From contig NC_088105.1 of the NCBI RefSeq assembly GCF_036370855.1, positions 12,963,619-13,027,618 of the forward strand: a DNA stretch of 64,000 nt, written 5' to 3'. The notes beneath the pieces were generated by a model. The model saw only the letters and a program-made list of their open reading frames with translations. It had not been told where the DNA came from and made no database searches. The DNA comes from Dromaius novaehollandiae. Taxonomy: Eukaryota > Chordata > Aves > Casuariiformes > Dromaiidae. This document shows, in pieces, positions 49,101-61,644 of this stretch. The position numbers were made by a program, and so were the translations under genes. How positions within the stretch are numbered: position 1 is the stretch's first letter; every line of letters begins with the position of its first letter.

Positions 49101-52045
49101 TTTCCCTCCCACCTCCAGCCTGCCTCGTTTGCCTTATCTAGCACTGCTTATTCCGAACTGATCCTGTGAATGTTTCTAGCAGGGAAGTGTCACATGGCAG
49201 ATGGTGACATCTTCATTCTCCCTCTTGGCTATCTGACTGAGTTTGGTGCATCTGCACCTGTTGGTAATACAATCCTCTTTGAGAGATGTAGAAAGTATCA
49301 GTGATTGTCCTAGAGAGAGAGACTGTTTCCTTCACATGCAGTGATGTCCTGGTAATCAGTATGCTTGTGATAACTTTATTTTCCCTTTGCTTAAAATTGT
49401 CCTGTCTCACAGGTGTCAACTTTAAACTGTATTGAACTGCTTTGCTCTCTGCTGTCCAGGAGTAAGTCTTATTTGGGGAGCTTTTAAGCAAACTATTGAA
49501 TTGTTTAATGGACAGATGTTTGAACACAATCTTGTGTGAATGTCCGTGTTTGAAAAGGAAAGCTGAGACTGTTTTCCTCTGGGAAGACCAAATTGAGCAC
49601 AAACTGCTGCTTGTGATGAAATTTTGCTAATTCAGATTTTTATTTTATTTCGAGCATCTGTAACTTCTATGGTGCATTTTTTTCCTCTGGCAGTTTACTT
49701 TTTACTTGATCTTTGTGCTCATCAAAGCACTCACTGATAGCAGTGCTAGCTCTGATAGTCTTCTGCAGCCTCCTTCACAATTACTTCAAGAGTTTGAACC
49801 CAGATAGGATGAGCAGACTTTTGGCTTCAGAGAAGCTCAGCATATGCCTGCCCTGTGAAGAGTGAGGATCTGTTTTTCTGTTTGTAATTTTGGGCTTGCA
49901 GCTTTTGCTTTCGGATTTGTGCATATGAAGCTGAAAATTTAATGGAGTACTTGAGAAAATAGCTTTTAAAATACATTGATGATGCTAAAAGGCTCTTGCT
50001 TAAATCTTTGTTCTGTATGAGATTAAGTAGTATCTGCTATTTGAGTCATACTTAGCAAAAATGGAACTATTGGAAACTTCTATATCCCCAGAAGTCACTA
50101 AATGTTAGTTGCATGTTTGAAATAGTCTCTGAAATATTTCCACACTGTCCCATTGTTTGAAAATATACCTTGTACCTGACATAATATATCTAGTGATTAA
50201 TATCTGATACTGTCTGGGCACTGATTCTGCTTACTTCCAGGTCAGCATCAGAATGCTACTCTTCCCTTTTGAGGAAGGGAAGGCTGTATTGATACATACA
50301 GGTGTAGGAGGCTGCTGTGCTTTCATTGGAGATATTGAATGACTTGACTAAACTTGAGGAGAATACTGTACTCAGTAAATAAATGCTTTTCATGTTTGTG
50401 TCTTTCCAGATATACCGAAAGACTTGACAGAGGTGCCTTGCCATTTGGCAAGGTTTTTATTAAAGGCTGTATCATTTATCAATCTGTTACTAGTAAAAGA
50501 ATCCTGTTGAATGTGCAGAACACTGAAATACAGGAAAAAAAAAAAAAGCAGAAAGAGTAGTGGTAGTCATAAGGTGATTAATTTGACTTTTTACAGAATG
50601 GCTGGTTTCATGTGGCTTTGCTTTCTGTGAATTGGCATCCCTAATGCTCTGTCAGAGCTTAATGGCAGCAACCGAATGGTATGTCCTTTCCTCTGTATCC
50701 TCTGTTCCAGTAGGGGCCCACTTCTCTCTGCGTGTGTGAATGCACATGCATGCGTATATGAAAAAATTCTCAGTCCCCTCCCTTGCTTAGAGGGCTTTTA
50801 GCAGACTTGAGGCATCATGTTTGATTCAGGTGATTAGACTGAGAAGAACTTCTGAAAATAAGTAAATTGGATATTGGACACAGCTTATGTCAGACTAGCC
50901 TAAACCTGTTAGCCGTCAAACTGTGTGTTTTTCCAAAAGCTCTAGTTATGCTAATGAAGTATGTCTTGTTGTCTTAAAAACGTCAATACATAAGATAAGA
51001 AATATGTGCCATGCTTTTGTGCCAGGCACTTTTCATAACTACAGATGCTAAAGTAGCTATTAATGCTATTGTGAAAGTATACCTTGTATTTTAAAATGCT
51101 GATTAACTGCCAACACTAATGATATCTTTCCTTTTCTATGTTAAGGGACTTGGTGGTGTTCTGCACAGCTCAGTGAAGATCCTAGCTTAGAGTAAGCAAA
51201 ATAATATGTACACATAAATGTTACTTCCTAAAAAGGAGTGAAGTGAGCAACAGTATGTTCTGTATAATGTTTGATCTTGTATTTTTATGAAGAAGCAGGG
51301 ACTCATTATAGCTGGAAGGGGAGTTCAGAGAGCTGCTGAAAAATTAAGAACGTGAGAACTTCTTTATGAAATGACTGAAATCACTTTTTAGAAGAGTAAG
51401 GGAATTGAAGTTTCAGGACAACTAACTTTTCCAGGTGTGAGCCAAGAGATGAATTGACCCTAAAGGTCTGGTAGCATTTAAGGCTGTCCTTGAAGTGTGT
51501 ATCTTATGCTTAGGATAAGGCAGAGGTTCAATGGAAACCTCAATATGAAGAAGTAGCTACGTGATGAGATGCGAATTCAAGATATGTGGGAGCCCATACC
51601 TCTTATTTTCAACTTAATGGAGATGTGAGACTGTGTAGCTGCTATAATATGTGGTTACAAGTGTTCTTATACCCTTAATGTTCATGTGCATAGTTTTCAC
51701 TAATTGCAGCTGCTCATGTTTGTCTTAAGGACTTTCATTTTGTTTGGAGGAAAGCTGTTACCTCAGAGGAGGAATTGCTGAGGCATGGTGGTAGGTGGGA
51801 TGGAACTGGGCCACATTATTTGCCTCACCACAGCTCCGAAATAGCATGTCAGATCACCCAAGTTCCTAGCTTGCTGTCTTCTGCTCTTCTGGTGGTAAGA
51901 GACCTGGCTTTAGAGTGGCTAGTTCCTTGCTAACACTATTCCTGCTGATGCAGGTGGAAGAAGAGCAGCAAGTTTATATCTGGACAGCAAAAGCCCAGTT
52001 TTATGATTGCCTGCAACCCAGAGAAGTAGTGCTCTCCTTTTTTCC

Positions 52046-52047
<2 letters not shown>

Positions 52048-52117
<70 letters not shown>

Positions 52118-52180
52118 TATATATATGTATATATTGTGTGTATGTCTATATAGTGTGTGTATATATATATATAAATAAAA
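52048..52180. repeat. (AC)n microsatellite grading into AT/GT repeat
   Basis: About 33 uninterrupted AC units (52048-52113) are followed by imperfect AT and GT alternation to about 52180. A long pure dinucleotide run like this is normally highly polymorphic and can form Z-DNA. The frames through it encode His-Thr or Cys-Val repeats and are not genes. Confidence 0.95.
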
Positions 52181-53600
52181 ATAACAGCTTGTTTGAAATA
52201 ATGGCTATGCTAGGGCTTCACATCAAGTGCCTCTTACATCTCAGCTAAGTGCTGCCTGCCTTTGAGTGGTAGAGGAATTTGTGTGAGAACTACCATTGTT
52301 TCTGTGTCCGCCCAAGGGTAATGGGGCGTTCATTGAAAGGCACTGAATGTGAAAGAGAGAAAGTCATGATGTGGAAAGAGTGTGTAATTAAACATTTAAG
52401 TACAACCTCTTTTAATCAATGTGTTCTGCCTGGTGTGAGATGTTTCTGCTAGGATAGAAGGTGAGGCTTAGCTCTGTGTGTTCTGCCTTGCGTGTACTTG
52501 CTGTTGAGACATTGTTCGGTTGTGGATACATCTTGATGTGTTGGTTACTAGTGGTTGCAAAACTGACCTAGCTATTTTGTAGGCCTGATTTGGTGTGGAG
52601 GTTTCTGTGTGACAAAGTTAAACTTCAGTTTGCACCTACTGGAGGTGGATGAAACTGTTTTTAAAATATAATATGTGACTATGGTCTATTGCAGCCTGTG
52701 AGGCTGCAGTAGACAGAGCAGGTCTGCTCCTCCTCAGTGGAGGAAGCTATGCTGCAATATGCTTTTCAGTAAAGGTGATCTTCAAGTTGTTAAGACAGGT
52801 GATAATTCAAATTCTAATCACAAAACTGATCCCAGCTGTGTAAGTGAATCAGCCTATTAATATTGTTACTATCAGGACTGGCTGTTAAGGTTGGGCTTTT
52901 GGTTGTCAGATCTTTTTGCATTAGAAGGTTGTTGTATCCAGGAATTCTACTCAGGGAAACTGTTCAAGGACAAAAATACAAAACAAATCTCTCTGAAGGA
53001 TATAGCTACAGCAGCATGTGGCTTGCCTCTTGTACCTATGTTTTTATTGGTTTCTCTATAGGCCTCTTGTCTAATATACTTGCTTTTGCCAGTACTCTTA
53101 AATGTGTTCGATACTTCTGACAATATAGAATTTTTCTCAGGTATACTCTGTATGGAGGGAGGGATAGAAAGGGACTTAAGTCTTCATCTTTTGCTTTATT
53201 TTTTTCCTGATAACAAACATTGCTAAAGATATCCTGTTATTGTGTGGCAAAGAATAAAGTCGACTCACGTTCATTTTAACTTATAGTAAGTAGCTAATTT
53301 ATCAGCTTCTGCTTTGTGTGACATATCGCCCCAGTAACTGTTTTTTGATGCTTTCTTTTGGAAGTAATAAATATGTAGTGCATTCTCTGTTTCCAATTTC
53401 TTAAAGTTATATCCTCTAATAGTTTTGATAAAGGAATATCAGTGAACTGTACATGAATGTTTTTATTTTTAGGCACCTCATGGAAAAAACTGTAAAAAGG
53501 CTGAAGGAGACAATGTTGAGGAAGCTCGTAATATTTTATGTTCATTTTAAATTAAGGCTTTTTTTACTTTATTGTTTTTTGTATTCCTGTTCTTTAACAG

Positions 53601-53709
53601 GCTTCCCATTTGGCATGTCTTTTGTAAAGAGAGTCTTTCATCAGCAGTGCAATATGCTCCAGGTGATGCTTGTGCCCTGGCAAATGATGATGAAAATATC
53701 CAGGAAAAG
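53601..53709 (+). CDS. SUCO: SUCO exon 2
   Basis: Acceptor TTCTTTAACAG ends at 53600; the first G completes Trp22. Residues 23-58 begin LPIWHVFCKESLSSAVQY and end ENIQEK, against human LPSWRVCCKESSSASASSYY. The donor is AAG/GTATGC, phase 0. This exon holds the end of the signal-peptide region and the start of the lumenal segment. Confidence 0.93.
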
Positions 53710-55531
53710 GTATGCTAAATAAATGATGTTAAATAACTGCTTAATCTGACTTGATATTAAAAAATACATGCACTGATTCATTTAGTATTCTTTGTTAGAA
53801 TATTTAATATACTCAGTTGTTCTGTGAACTGTGATACTATCTCAGAGTTCTTGTTTCCTTCTGCTTCAAGGTTTTTGCAATTATAAGGTAGTATATCTGG
53901 ACAACTTTTGTAAAAAGCTAGTAATGGTAATGCAATTTTTTTCATTTGGGTGCCAGGTGTTACAAGAAATGGATGATAGGGATAGTATGTGGATCTGCTG
54001 AGGCCCTGCTAAGAGGTGATGTCCTGCATATGTCTAGGCCACAGTATATCATTTGCATCTGTGTTGTGTTAGCAGCCTAGTGCATCAATGATTGCTATCC
54101 TAAATAGGAGATTTAAGATGGGTTGTTTAAGTCCATCTTTATCTGTCTTTTTGCTTAAAACTTAACATTTCACATGTCTTAATGTTTTTGTTAATGATTA
54201 AGATTCTGTCCGTTTCTTAATTATGTTATTCAGCACTTTGGGCTAAATTCAGTGTAGTGGTTTCACCCCAAGTAACTCCTTATGAGTTTCTGCATATTTC
54301 AATGAGCTCCCAATCAGTTGAGTTGTATTATAAAGTCATAGTAGTTTTCATTAGTTTATTTTAAATAAAGGAATTGGTCTGTATTCTTACCAATTAAAGA
54401 AAAATCTCTTGGATCTGAGAAGTCTTACACACATGCCTATTATTCTTGACTAGGCTTATGGAGATGTCCTGCTAAAGAAGAACAGTCTTGCAGCCTTTGA
54501 TCAGGTTTCTTTGGTTGTCTCTTGAAGGCCTCGATGTGATTTAATCTTAAGGTTTAGAATGTGAGCTAATATTTTTGGGAAAAATGTTGCTTGCCTATTG
54601 TCTTTAAGGTTTGCTTGTACAGATTCGTACTTCCTTCCTGCTCTTCCGGTGTGTGCCTTAACCCTCTCAAATTAAGATTGAGCACAGTTATGATCATGTA
54701 ATCCTGTATAGTGTAGCTGCCCATTGTGGATCTGAACACCCGCATTTCCAGTCTTTGACCAGAGGATTTTAGATTGCCATTAAAACAAGGGATATATAAA
54801 CTTCTACCAGTTTTATTGCTATATTTTAAAATATCACAGCAGGAAGAATGTTCTAAAAAATAAATTGCATATGTTGTAGTTGCTCTACTTAGAATTTCAG
54901 AGAGGCATGTACAACTGTTGTTAATTCTGCACTCTGGTACACTTTTTCCTCAAGTACATACTCATTTTTAGTCTCTGAATTCATTGCACTTGATTGTAAA
55001 TCTTTAGTTGTAAGAGAGAAACTTGCTTTAAAAGGTTGCAACAGACTTGTGAAATTATTCTGGTTTTGCGATAAGATCACTATAACTGAAATGTGCCAAA
55101 ATGTTGTTTTGTAGTTCTCTTCTAGATGGTTGTCTGTTTTAAATAATCTAAAGATAATTTTTTTTCCTGTTTTGGGTAGCATGGGCATAGAGAGGGTTTG
55201 TCAATAGAGGAACCTGTGGGAAGATAGAGCAGAGTGATTAACTTGTCTGAGCACACAAACTGAATGTCCTAAGTCATCACAGGAAATTCATGACTGTCTT
55301 AATATTGTCTTAATTCAATTGTTTTAACTTGCTGTAGGCTTTATACAGATGAGAATTTAAACATACGTGGACTGTGGCTCTGAAGGTTCATGTAGTTTAA
55401 TTTTCTTTTGAAGTTCTAGTAGTTGTAAAGGTAATAATATTTAGATTAGTCTCTACCAAAGCTAAGTCCTTGTCAGAATAGAAGGCTGATGTTACTGTAT
55501 TTTACTATTGTTTTACCTTTTAATATGTTAG
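53710..55531 (+). other. SUCO: SUCO intron 2
   Basis: AT-rich intron of 1.8 kb from GTATGC to TATGTTAG. No repeat family or other gene is recognised. Confidence 0.88.
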
Positions 55532-55639
55532 GGGGAAGTGGCCGGTCCTACTGGAATGCAGCCTGCAGAACATGCAGACTCAAGTAAACAGAGTCACTCC
55601 ACAGAAGAGGTACTTGATGACAGTACAAAATCTGACCAG
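55532..55639 (+). CDS. SUCO: SUCO exon 3 (GC donor)
   Basis: 36 codons (residues 59-94) beginning GEVAGPTGMQPAEHADSSKQ and ending LDDSTKSDQ, corresponding to the poorly conserved human segment from EGPINAE to LKDDSIVDVQ. Phase is 0 at both ends. The donor is CAG/GCAAGT, a non-canonical GC donor with otherwise perfect consensus. A weak in-frame GT site at 55610 (GAG/GTACTT) would shorten the exon by 10 codons and drop the conserved DDS. Confidence 0.85.
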
Positions 55640-56942
55640 GCAAGTCTTTATTTCTTTACTCTCTCCATGCATTCTCCAAATGCTTCTTGGATTTCAGAGT
55701 CTTTCATTTCGGTTGTCTAAAGCTCCTGGTAACTATTTGTTGCATTTCACTTGCACGTAGGGTTGCTGTGAGACTCATGTTTCCAATGAAGGAGAATACC
55801 CATGAGCTAACAGACCTTGCAATTCCAATGTGCACAAGTAATAGAATAATGTAGTATTTGAAGGTACTTACTAAATAAATCTTTCCAACTTAAGTTAAAA
55901 TTGGATGTTGTAGGTATGGATATCTTTATTTTAAAAAAGCGTACATGTGCATGCACATGCACGCACACATGCACCCCTGCCTTTACTAATGTACAATGTT
56001 GCCCTACTGGTCCTCTATCTAAAGATCTTCTTCATAGATCAAACTTCATGATTATGGCATTCCTTTTTAGCCTTGATCCATAACAGCTTTTGTCACTATA
56101 ATTTCCTTTGTATATTAAAATGGCAGCACTTTCCAAAGAGCTATTTCAGTAAAATATGCCATTGGTAATACCAAGTCATTGCTCCGAGTGAAGTGTTACA
56201 AAGCCTACTGTTAACTTATTTGATAAATATTTGTGTTCTGTAGATTACAAAACAACATATGTAATCTGGTTATTGACAAGTGGCTCTTGTTTAATATTTT
56301 GTATTCCTTCAAGAATTAATCTGGTCTGTTTTAGTGGTTTTGCACTTTTCCAGATTCAGGAAGACTGATTACACTGTGTTAGGTTAGAAACTGAAGATCT
56401 AGAATAAGTACAACTCAAGACTACTAGACTCTCAAAAGTGACAAACTTTATTTCTTTGCTTCAGTTACTCTAAATCATTTCAGGCCTTCCTGGGGTGACC
56501 AAATCAAAAGGCTTTGCAAAAAATAAGCTTAGAATGAAAATACTAAATATAAGTGGCTTTTTAGCAGAGCACGCAAGTAGAACTGTTTTTTTTCACTTGC
56601 TGAACTACTTGGCCCTGTTTTCACTTGGCTGCACTTCATAGGAATGCAGGGTTGAGGAAGTTGTTGCATATGCTTTTTTCCAATTAATATTTTTATGCTA
56701 TTATTGGAGTCTACAGAAGTGTGTTACAGTTGCCCCAAGGTAGCACTGAATACCAGCTAGGTTTATGAGGAAAGAAAAGTTCTTTCTAAACTGTCCAATT
56801 TCTTGCAGTCTGGTTTTCAGGTTCGTTGATATTGGGAATCTGAGTTACTGAACTGTTAAAACTCCATACTAGAAACTATTCTTTGAACACCTGCCCTATT
56901 CAAACTTTGAAAAACTTATGTTCATCTCTAATGTTTTCACAG
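55640..56942 (+). other. SUCO: SUCO intron 3 (GC-AG type)
   Basis: 1.3 kb AT-rich intron with donor GCAAGT and acceptor TTTTCACAG. It includes an alternating purine-pyrimidine stretch (TGCA/CA-rich) at about 55,940-55,974. No other feature is recognised. Confidence 0.85.
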
Positions 56943-57088
56943 ACTACAGAAATGGGTGAAGCAAGCCGGCCTGAAGTTGAGACTCCGCCTTCAGTAGATT
57001 TAAATGAAGCTTCATCTAGCCTAGCTGCAAGCACTGAAAACATTTCCAGTTCAGCTACCTCAGAGATACCTCCAGTCTCGCAGCCTGA
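56943..57088 (+). CDS. SUCO: SUCO exon 4
   Basis: Residues 95-142 plus two bases, beginning TTEMGEASRPEVETPPSVDL and ending EIPPVSQP, matching human NTESKKLSPPVVETLPTVDLHEESS through ENISSSSTSEITPIS. It is Ser/Thr/Glu-rich and contains an N-glycosylation sequon (NIS). Acceptor TTTTCACAG, donor GA/GTAAGC (phase 2). Confidence 0.95.
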
Positions 57089-59810
57089 GTAAGCTTTTTA
57101 TTTTTATTGTTTTGGTCTTTGAGAGAATACCACTTCTTCTGGTGTTGTTAGAAGGGTTACTTATTCAGGTTCATTAGGGATAAGGAACTGTTCTTTTGCA
57201 GACTGTTACACCTCACTTTTTTGCTGTGCTTTGGTTTATGGTGTCAGAGCTAATGGAACATGCCATCATTCTACTCAGTGCCTGAATTAAGAGTTGTGTA
57301 TTTGTCTAAAGTGTCATGCTATTGCCATTATCAGTTCTAAGCAGCTGCTTTGAAAGGAGGTAAAAAAATCTAATGTCTTTATATGCTAGATGACCTGTAC
57401 TGTGAAAGCCCTCAGGTCTTCAGTGTTAGGATTTCTGCCCCTTGCAAATGTGCTTTTACATCAATGATAAGAGACAGATGTGTCAAGGCAGCTTTAGTGA
57501 TGGCCTATGTTTTCAGTTAAGGATGAACTTTGCAGGATTTTTTTCCAGCACTTGCAACAGAACAATCTGAAATAAGCTGTGATATTAAGAGACTTTTTTT
57601 TGATAGAACTGTGAATCTTTAATATAAATGAATATATAACTGAAATGTATGAAATACATGAAATGAAATATAACTGAAGCAGTTTTTGCTTCTGGTATTT
57701 TGTACTGTATTGCAAGGCTAACTCTGCTGCACACAGCCTTGGAGTGCTTTGCTCCTTCCAGATATGGTGTGCCTGACTTTGTTTCCCTTCTCTCCTGGTG
57801 TTAGGGACTTCTGTGCAATCAAACATGAACAGTAGTATAGAAATCCATGAGTATATACTGATAGGCTCTTTCACAAAATTCACCTGGGTGTGTGTTAATG
57901 TGTGCTAAGTTAAAATATTCTTCTGCTTATCTGCTAATACTCTAATATTTTGGCAGATAAAAATTTAACGCATTTAAAGTAGTAGTTGTCTTCTGCTTGT
58001 TGCTCAAGACTAGTAGATTCTCACAAGTCTGCTTACTACTTTGCTTCAGTTATAGAATTCTATATCAACTCAGGCCTTCCGGTGTATGTGTTTTTAGACT
58101 CCAGTGTTTCTGGCTTGCCAAATTTAGTCTCCTTACAACAGAAATGGTCTGAAAAGTCTTGTCGTCTGACTAATCTTCAGTTAGGGCTAAGATCTAAGTA
58201 CCTTTTGGTGCTTAAATGCGCAAGTGCTTTAACTGCAAGTCCTGGAAAATCAAGCTCCCAAAATGTATGTTTTTTGTAAAGCAAAACTGCAGTGTAATTT
58301 CAGTCTGGGCTTTTTATAGCTTTTGTTGATTACTGTACTGATTTGTTTGTGCGCTATGATGTAGGTCCTACTGTTGTCAGCTCTTGAAAAGAATTTCAGT
58401 ATCTTACATTCTTTTAAACATTCAGCTTGGTATCTTGTAGTTGTTGAAAATAGTCTTGCTATCATAATTGAGGAAAGCTAGAATGATGAACTCTGAAGAT
58501 TCAAGCTAGGAAGCAAATGAAAATTAACTTGTTTGGAGGACCTAATTGATAATGCTTGGCAATGATATTCTGACACTAGTACCGCTTACAGGAAGAAAGG
58601 GAGGGATGAACATAGAGGCATGCACGCTTTTATGTTCTTTCAAACTTCAGTTTGGTTTTAGATAGTAGTGGGTGTAATTTTTCTATACAAATTAACTTTA
58701 AAATCCAGAAAGTCTTGTGTTTTGTTAAATTAGAATATGGAGTTGGACTATAACATTAAGTTTTGAATGCTTGTGCTTATTAGACTGCATTCTTCCTGTT
58801 TTGGAAGGTAATTCATATCAGTGTAACAAATTCCAGCTCTAATAGGTATTATGGGCCTGATATACCAGCAGGACCTCTTAGTCACAGTACTCGGGAAGGT
58901 ATTTTATTCCAAGCTATTTTTGATTGTAGCTTATCTGTCCAGAGCCTACTTTCGGGAAACCTTTTTCAAAAATAATTCAAGCTCCTTTTCTGGCAGTAAG
59001 TGAAGACGGCTGCCATGCATGGTGAGCTCAGTAATGGTCTTTAAAAATGAAGACTGAGGTACTAACAAGTGAAAACACTCGGAGGACAGAGGATGCTACA
59101 GCTTTTAGACTTGTGCTAATCATCACCTGCCGGAGTTACTTCCTGGAGACAGTCAGGTGCATCCTGTCTGCTAAGACCATGAATGTGAAGACTTTTGATT
59201 TAAGTATTTGTCAACCTTTAGTCATTAAAGGGTTAAGTTCAGAGCTAAAATATTTGCATCTCAGATGTGTGCCTCTCAGGAGTTTCACAGAAACTTGGGG
59301 GTTTCACAGAAACTGTTCCCTGTTCATTGCTAATAAATTCTTTACTTGTATTCGTAGGGCTTGTTAGATTCTGTTACATAGCAAAATGTTTTGAATGCCT
59401 GTATGTGGTTCCCCCCCACCCCCTCTGAACCTTTGTGATATGAAAGGTACTAAAATTGGCTCCTGGTGTTTATTACTGCTGCTTCTGTTGATCATAGCAG
59501 TCAGCAAATCAAGACTGCCTGTTAAGTTGCTGGCATGCTGTTATGCTTGTGAGGGGAAGAAAACATTTTGCAGCTGGATATTGGATTAACCTGTATTGTT
59601 GCTGATGAATGCTTGTGGTGAGATGCAGGAGGCAGAATAAGGGCTTTTATTTAGATCTGGTTTATAAGTGTCTAGATCAATGTGAAAGTCATCCCTGCAC
59701 TGGAAAAGGTGGGAAACTAATCAAGTCAGAATTATTATTTGTCCAGCTTCCCCAGCTCCCACCTATTCCACCTACTAAAGAACATCTAGACAGACTTTCT
59801 TCTTTTCTTA

Positions 59811-59851
59811 GTGAGTTTCATTCCTGGAGAAGTGAGTTGCATTCCTGGAGA
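59811..59851. repeat. 21-bp tandem duplication
   Basis: Two copies of a unit beginning GTGAGTT and ending ATTCCTGGAGA (59811-59830 and 59832-59851), with one mismatch. Small local duplication in SUCO intron 4. Confidence 0.85.
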
Positions 59852-60319
59852 TGAAGTAATAAAAGGAGTGGGCAGATTATCTAGCCAGTTCGAGCCCTTT
59901 ATATAGCTCAGATGATAGTCTGCTGGATTACCCCATTTTTTTACGCTAGGAGAAAATCTAGTGGAAAGGAAGTCAGGCTGACTCACCTGCGTATTGTTAT
60001 GCCACTTCTTTCCTGGGATAGGTTGAGCCAAGTTCTGTCCTGTTTGCTGTCTACTGACTTGGGAACATTAGGAACTTTTGGTGAAAGGGGAATGAACATT
60101 CATGGAAGTCACATAACTGTGAAGCTGTCTTTTGTTGGTAGTGATGATGAAAAAAGTTATCCATTGCAACATTGGTAAGATGAGGGATCTGGGAGATGAG
60201 AAGCCAGCTTTGAGTTCCTTTGCTGAAACTATTAAGCTGACAAGGGGAATACTCTCTTGCGTTGGTACAGCTGAGTATGCAGTTTCACAAGTACAGCATA
60301 CTGTATTCCTCTTCTGTTT

Positions 60320-61185
60320 ACAGAATCACAGAACAGGTTGGGTTGGGAGGGATCTCTGGAGATCATCTGATCCAACCAACCCTCCTGCTCAAGTGGGATC
60401 TGCTAGAGCAGGTTGCCCAGGAATGTGTGCAGTCAGGTTTTGAATATTTTCAAGGACAGACTCTACAGCCTCCCAGGGTAGCCTGTTCCAGTGTTCAGCC
60501 ACCCTCACAGTAAAGCATTTTTTGTGTGTTCAGAGGGAATTCTCTGTGTTTCAGTTCGTGCCTATTGCCTCTAATCCTGTCGCTGGGTACCACTGAGAAG
60601 AGTCTGGCTCAGTCTTCTTTACACCCTGCCATCAGATATTTATATGCACTGATAAGGTCCCTCCTGTGCCTTCTCTTCAGGCAAAACAGTCCCAGCTCTC
60701 TCAGCCTCTCCTCATATGAGAGAAGCTCCAGTCTGTTAATCGTTATTGTGGTCCTTTGCTGGATTCGCTCCAGTAGGTCCATGTTGCTCTGTGCTGGGCA
60801 GCCCAGCACTGGACCTGGCACTCCAGACGTGGCCTCACCAGTGCTGAGGGGAGGGATCACATCCCTTGACCGGCTGGCAATGTTCTTCCTAATGCAGCCC
60901 TGGATACTGTTGGCCGCTTTTGCCACAAGGGCACGTTGGTGGCTCATGGTCAACTTGTCATTCACCAGGACCCCCATGTCCTTCTCTGCAAAGTTGCTCT
61001 GCAGCTGGTTGGTCCCCAGTCTGTACCAGTGCATGGGATTATTCCTCCCTAGGTGCAGGACTTTGCACTTCCCTTTATTGAATTTCATGGGGTTCCTCTC
61101 TGCCCATTTCTCCAGCTTGTCAAGGTCCCTTTGAATGGCAGCGCAACCATCTGGTGTGTCAGCCACTCCTCCTAGTTTTGTATCT
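60320..61185 (-). mobile_element. CR1 LINE, 5'-truncated, inserted antisense in SUCO intron 4
   Basis: The reverse strand reads into the end of a CR1 reverse transcriptase: KWAERNPMKFNKGKCKVLHL, then KDMGVLVNDKLTMSHQRALV, then LLSYEERLRELGLFCLKRR, followed by a non-coding tail that ends near 60,320 with the AGAATCACAGAA-type terminus. The 5' end breaks off at about 61,185, inside the ORF, as is usual for CR1 copies. The frame stays open for 185 codons (60609-61166), but the middle (about STGEATSGVPGPVLGCPAQ) is out of the normal CR1 frame, so it is not an intact protein. CR1 is typical of bird and reptile genomes. Confidence 0.95.
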
Positions 61186-61327
61186 GTCTTTGTATTCTGT
61201 TGTCTTAATTATTTCTGTGGGACTGTTAATTTTTTTGACTTTCAAATATCTTTAATTCATATAGTTGATTAGCAGGGTTACTTGTATTATCAGAAGGGTA
61301 AAAAGCATATTATTTCTTTCCCTTCAG

Positions 61328-61468
61328 TGCAATAGAAAATTCCCGTGCTGATATCCCTGTAGTCAGCTCTAGTGAAGCTGAGCAGTCAGAACCTGACTGT
61401 GATATTGGTGGGACACTTGAGGCTGACCCTCAGAGTGAGCCTTCCTCTTTTGTCAGTCCAGCAGAGAG
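61328..61468 (+). CDS. SUCO: SUCO exon 5
   Basis: Completes Asp143, then residues 144-189 plus two bases. It begins AIENSRADIPVVSSSEAEQS and includes EPDCDIGGTLEADPQSEPSS and FVSPAE; human reads EIEKSGTIPIAKPSETEQSE, TDCDVGEALD and PSFVSPPD. Acidic, serine-rich lumenal segment. Acceptor CCCTTCAG, donor AG/GTGAGT (phase 2). Confidence 0.94.
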
Positions 61469-61644
61469 GTGAGTATTGAAGTAGGTTGTAAGACTGAATA
61501 ATTTAAAGGTAACTGTTCTTTTCTGTCCTGGCCTTGCAGTAAACATTTGCATGTGTTTGCTTATCTTCATTTGTGTGTTTAACATTACATATGACTGAAA
61601 AATATGTGATCATTTTATGGGCCCTCATACTTGTAAATTTTCAG

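Larger units (their letters stand above)
42429..53600 (+). other. SUCO: SUCO intron 1
   Basis: About 11.2 kb of AT-rich sequence between GTGAGT and TTTAACAG. Contains T-runs at 43792-43811 and 46082-46104, a GGT repeat near 44,924-44,940, a strong hairpin at 45192-45225 and an (AC)n array at 52048-52113. No other gene is recognised. Confidence 0.9.
57089..61327 (+). other. SUCO: SUCO intron 4
   Basis: 4.2 kb intron from GTAAGC to CCCTTCAG, AT-rich apart from the inserted CR1 element at about 60.3-61.2 kb. Short duplications at about 59,284-59,316 and 59,811-59,851. No other gene is recognised. Confidence 0.9.

Noticed and set aside
51915-52178. Open frame with His-Thr repeats
   Set aside because: It is the (AC)n microsatellite in translation; no coding evidence.
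60609-61166. 185-codon minus-strand frame as a host gene
   Set aside because: The translation is the end of a CR1 reverse transcriptase, so it was called as a mobile element.
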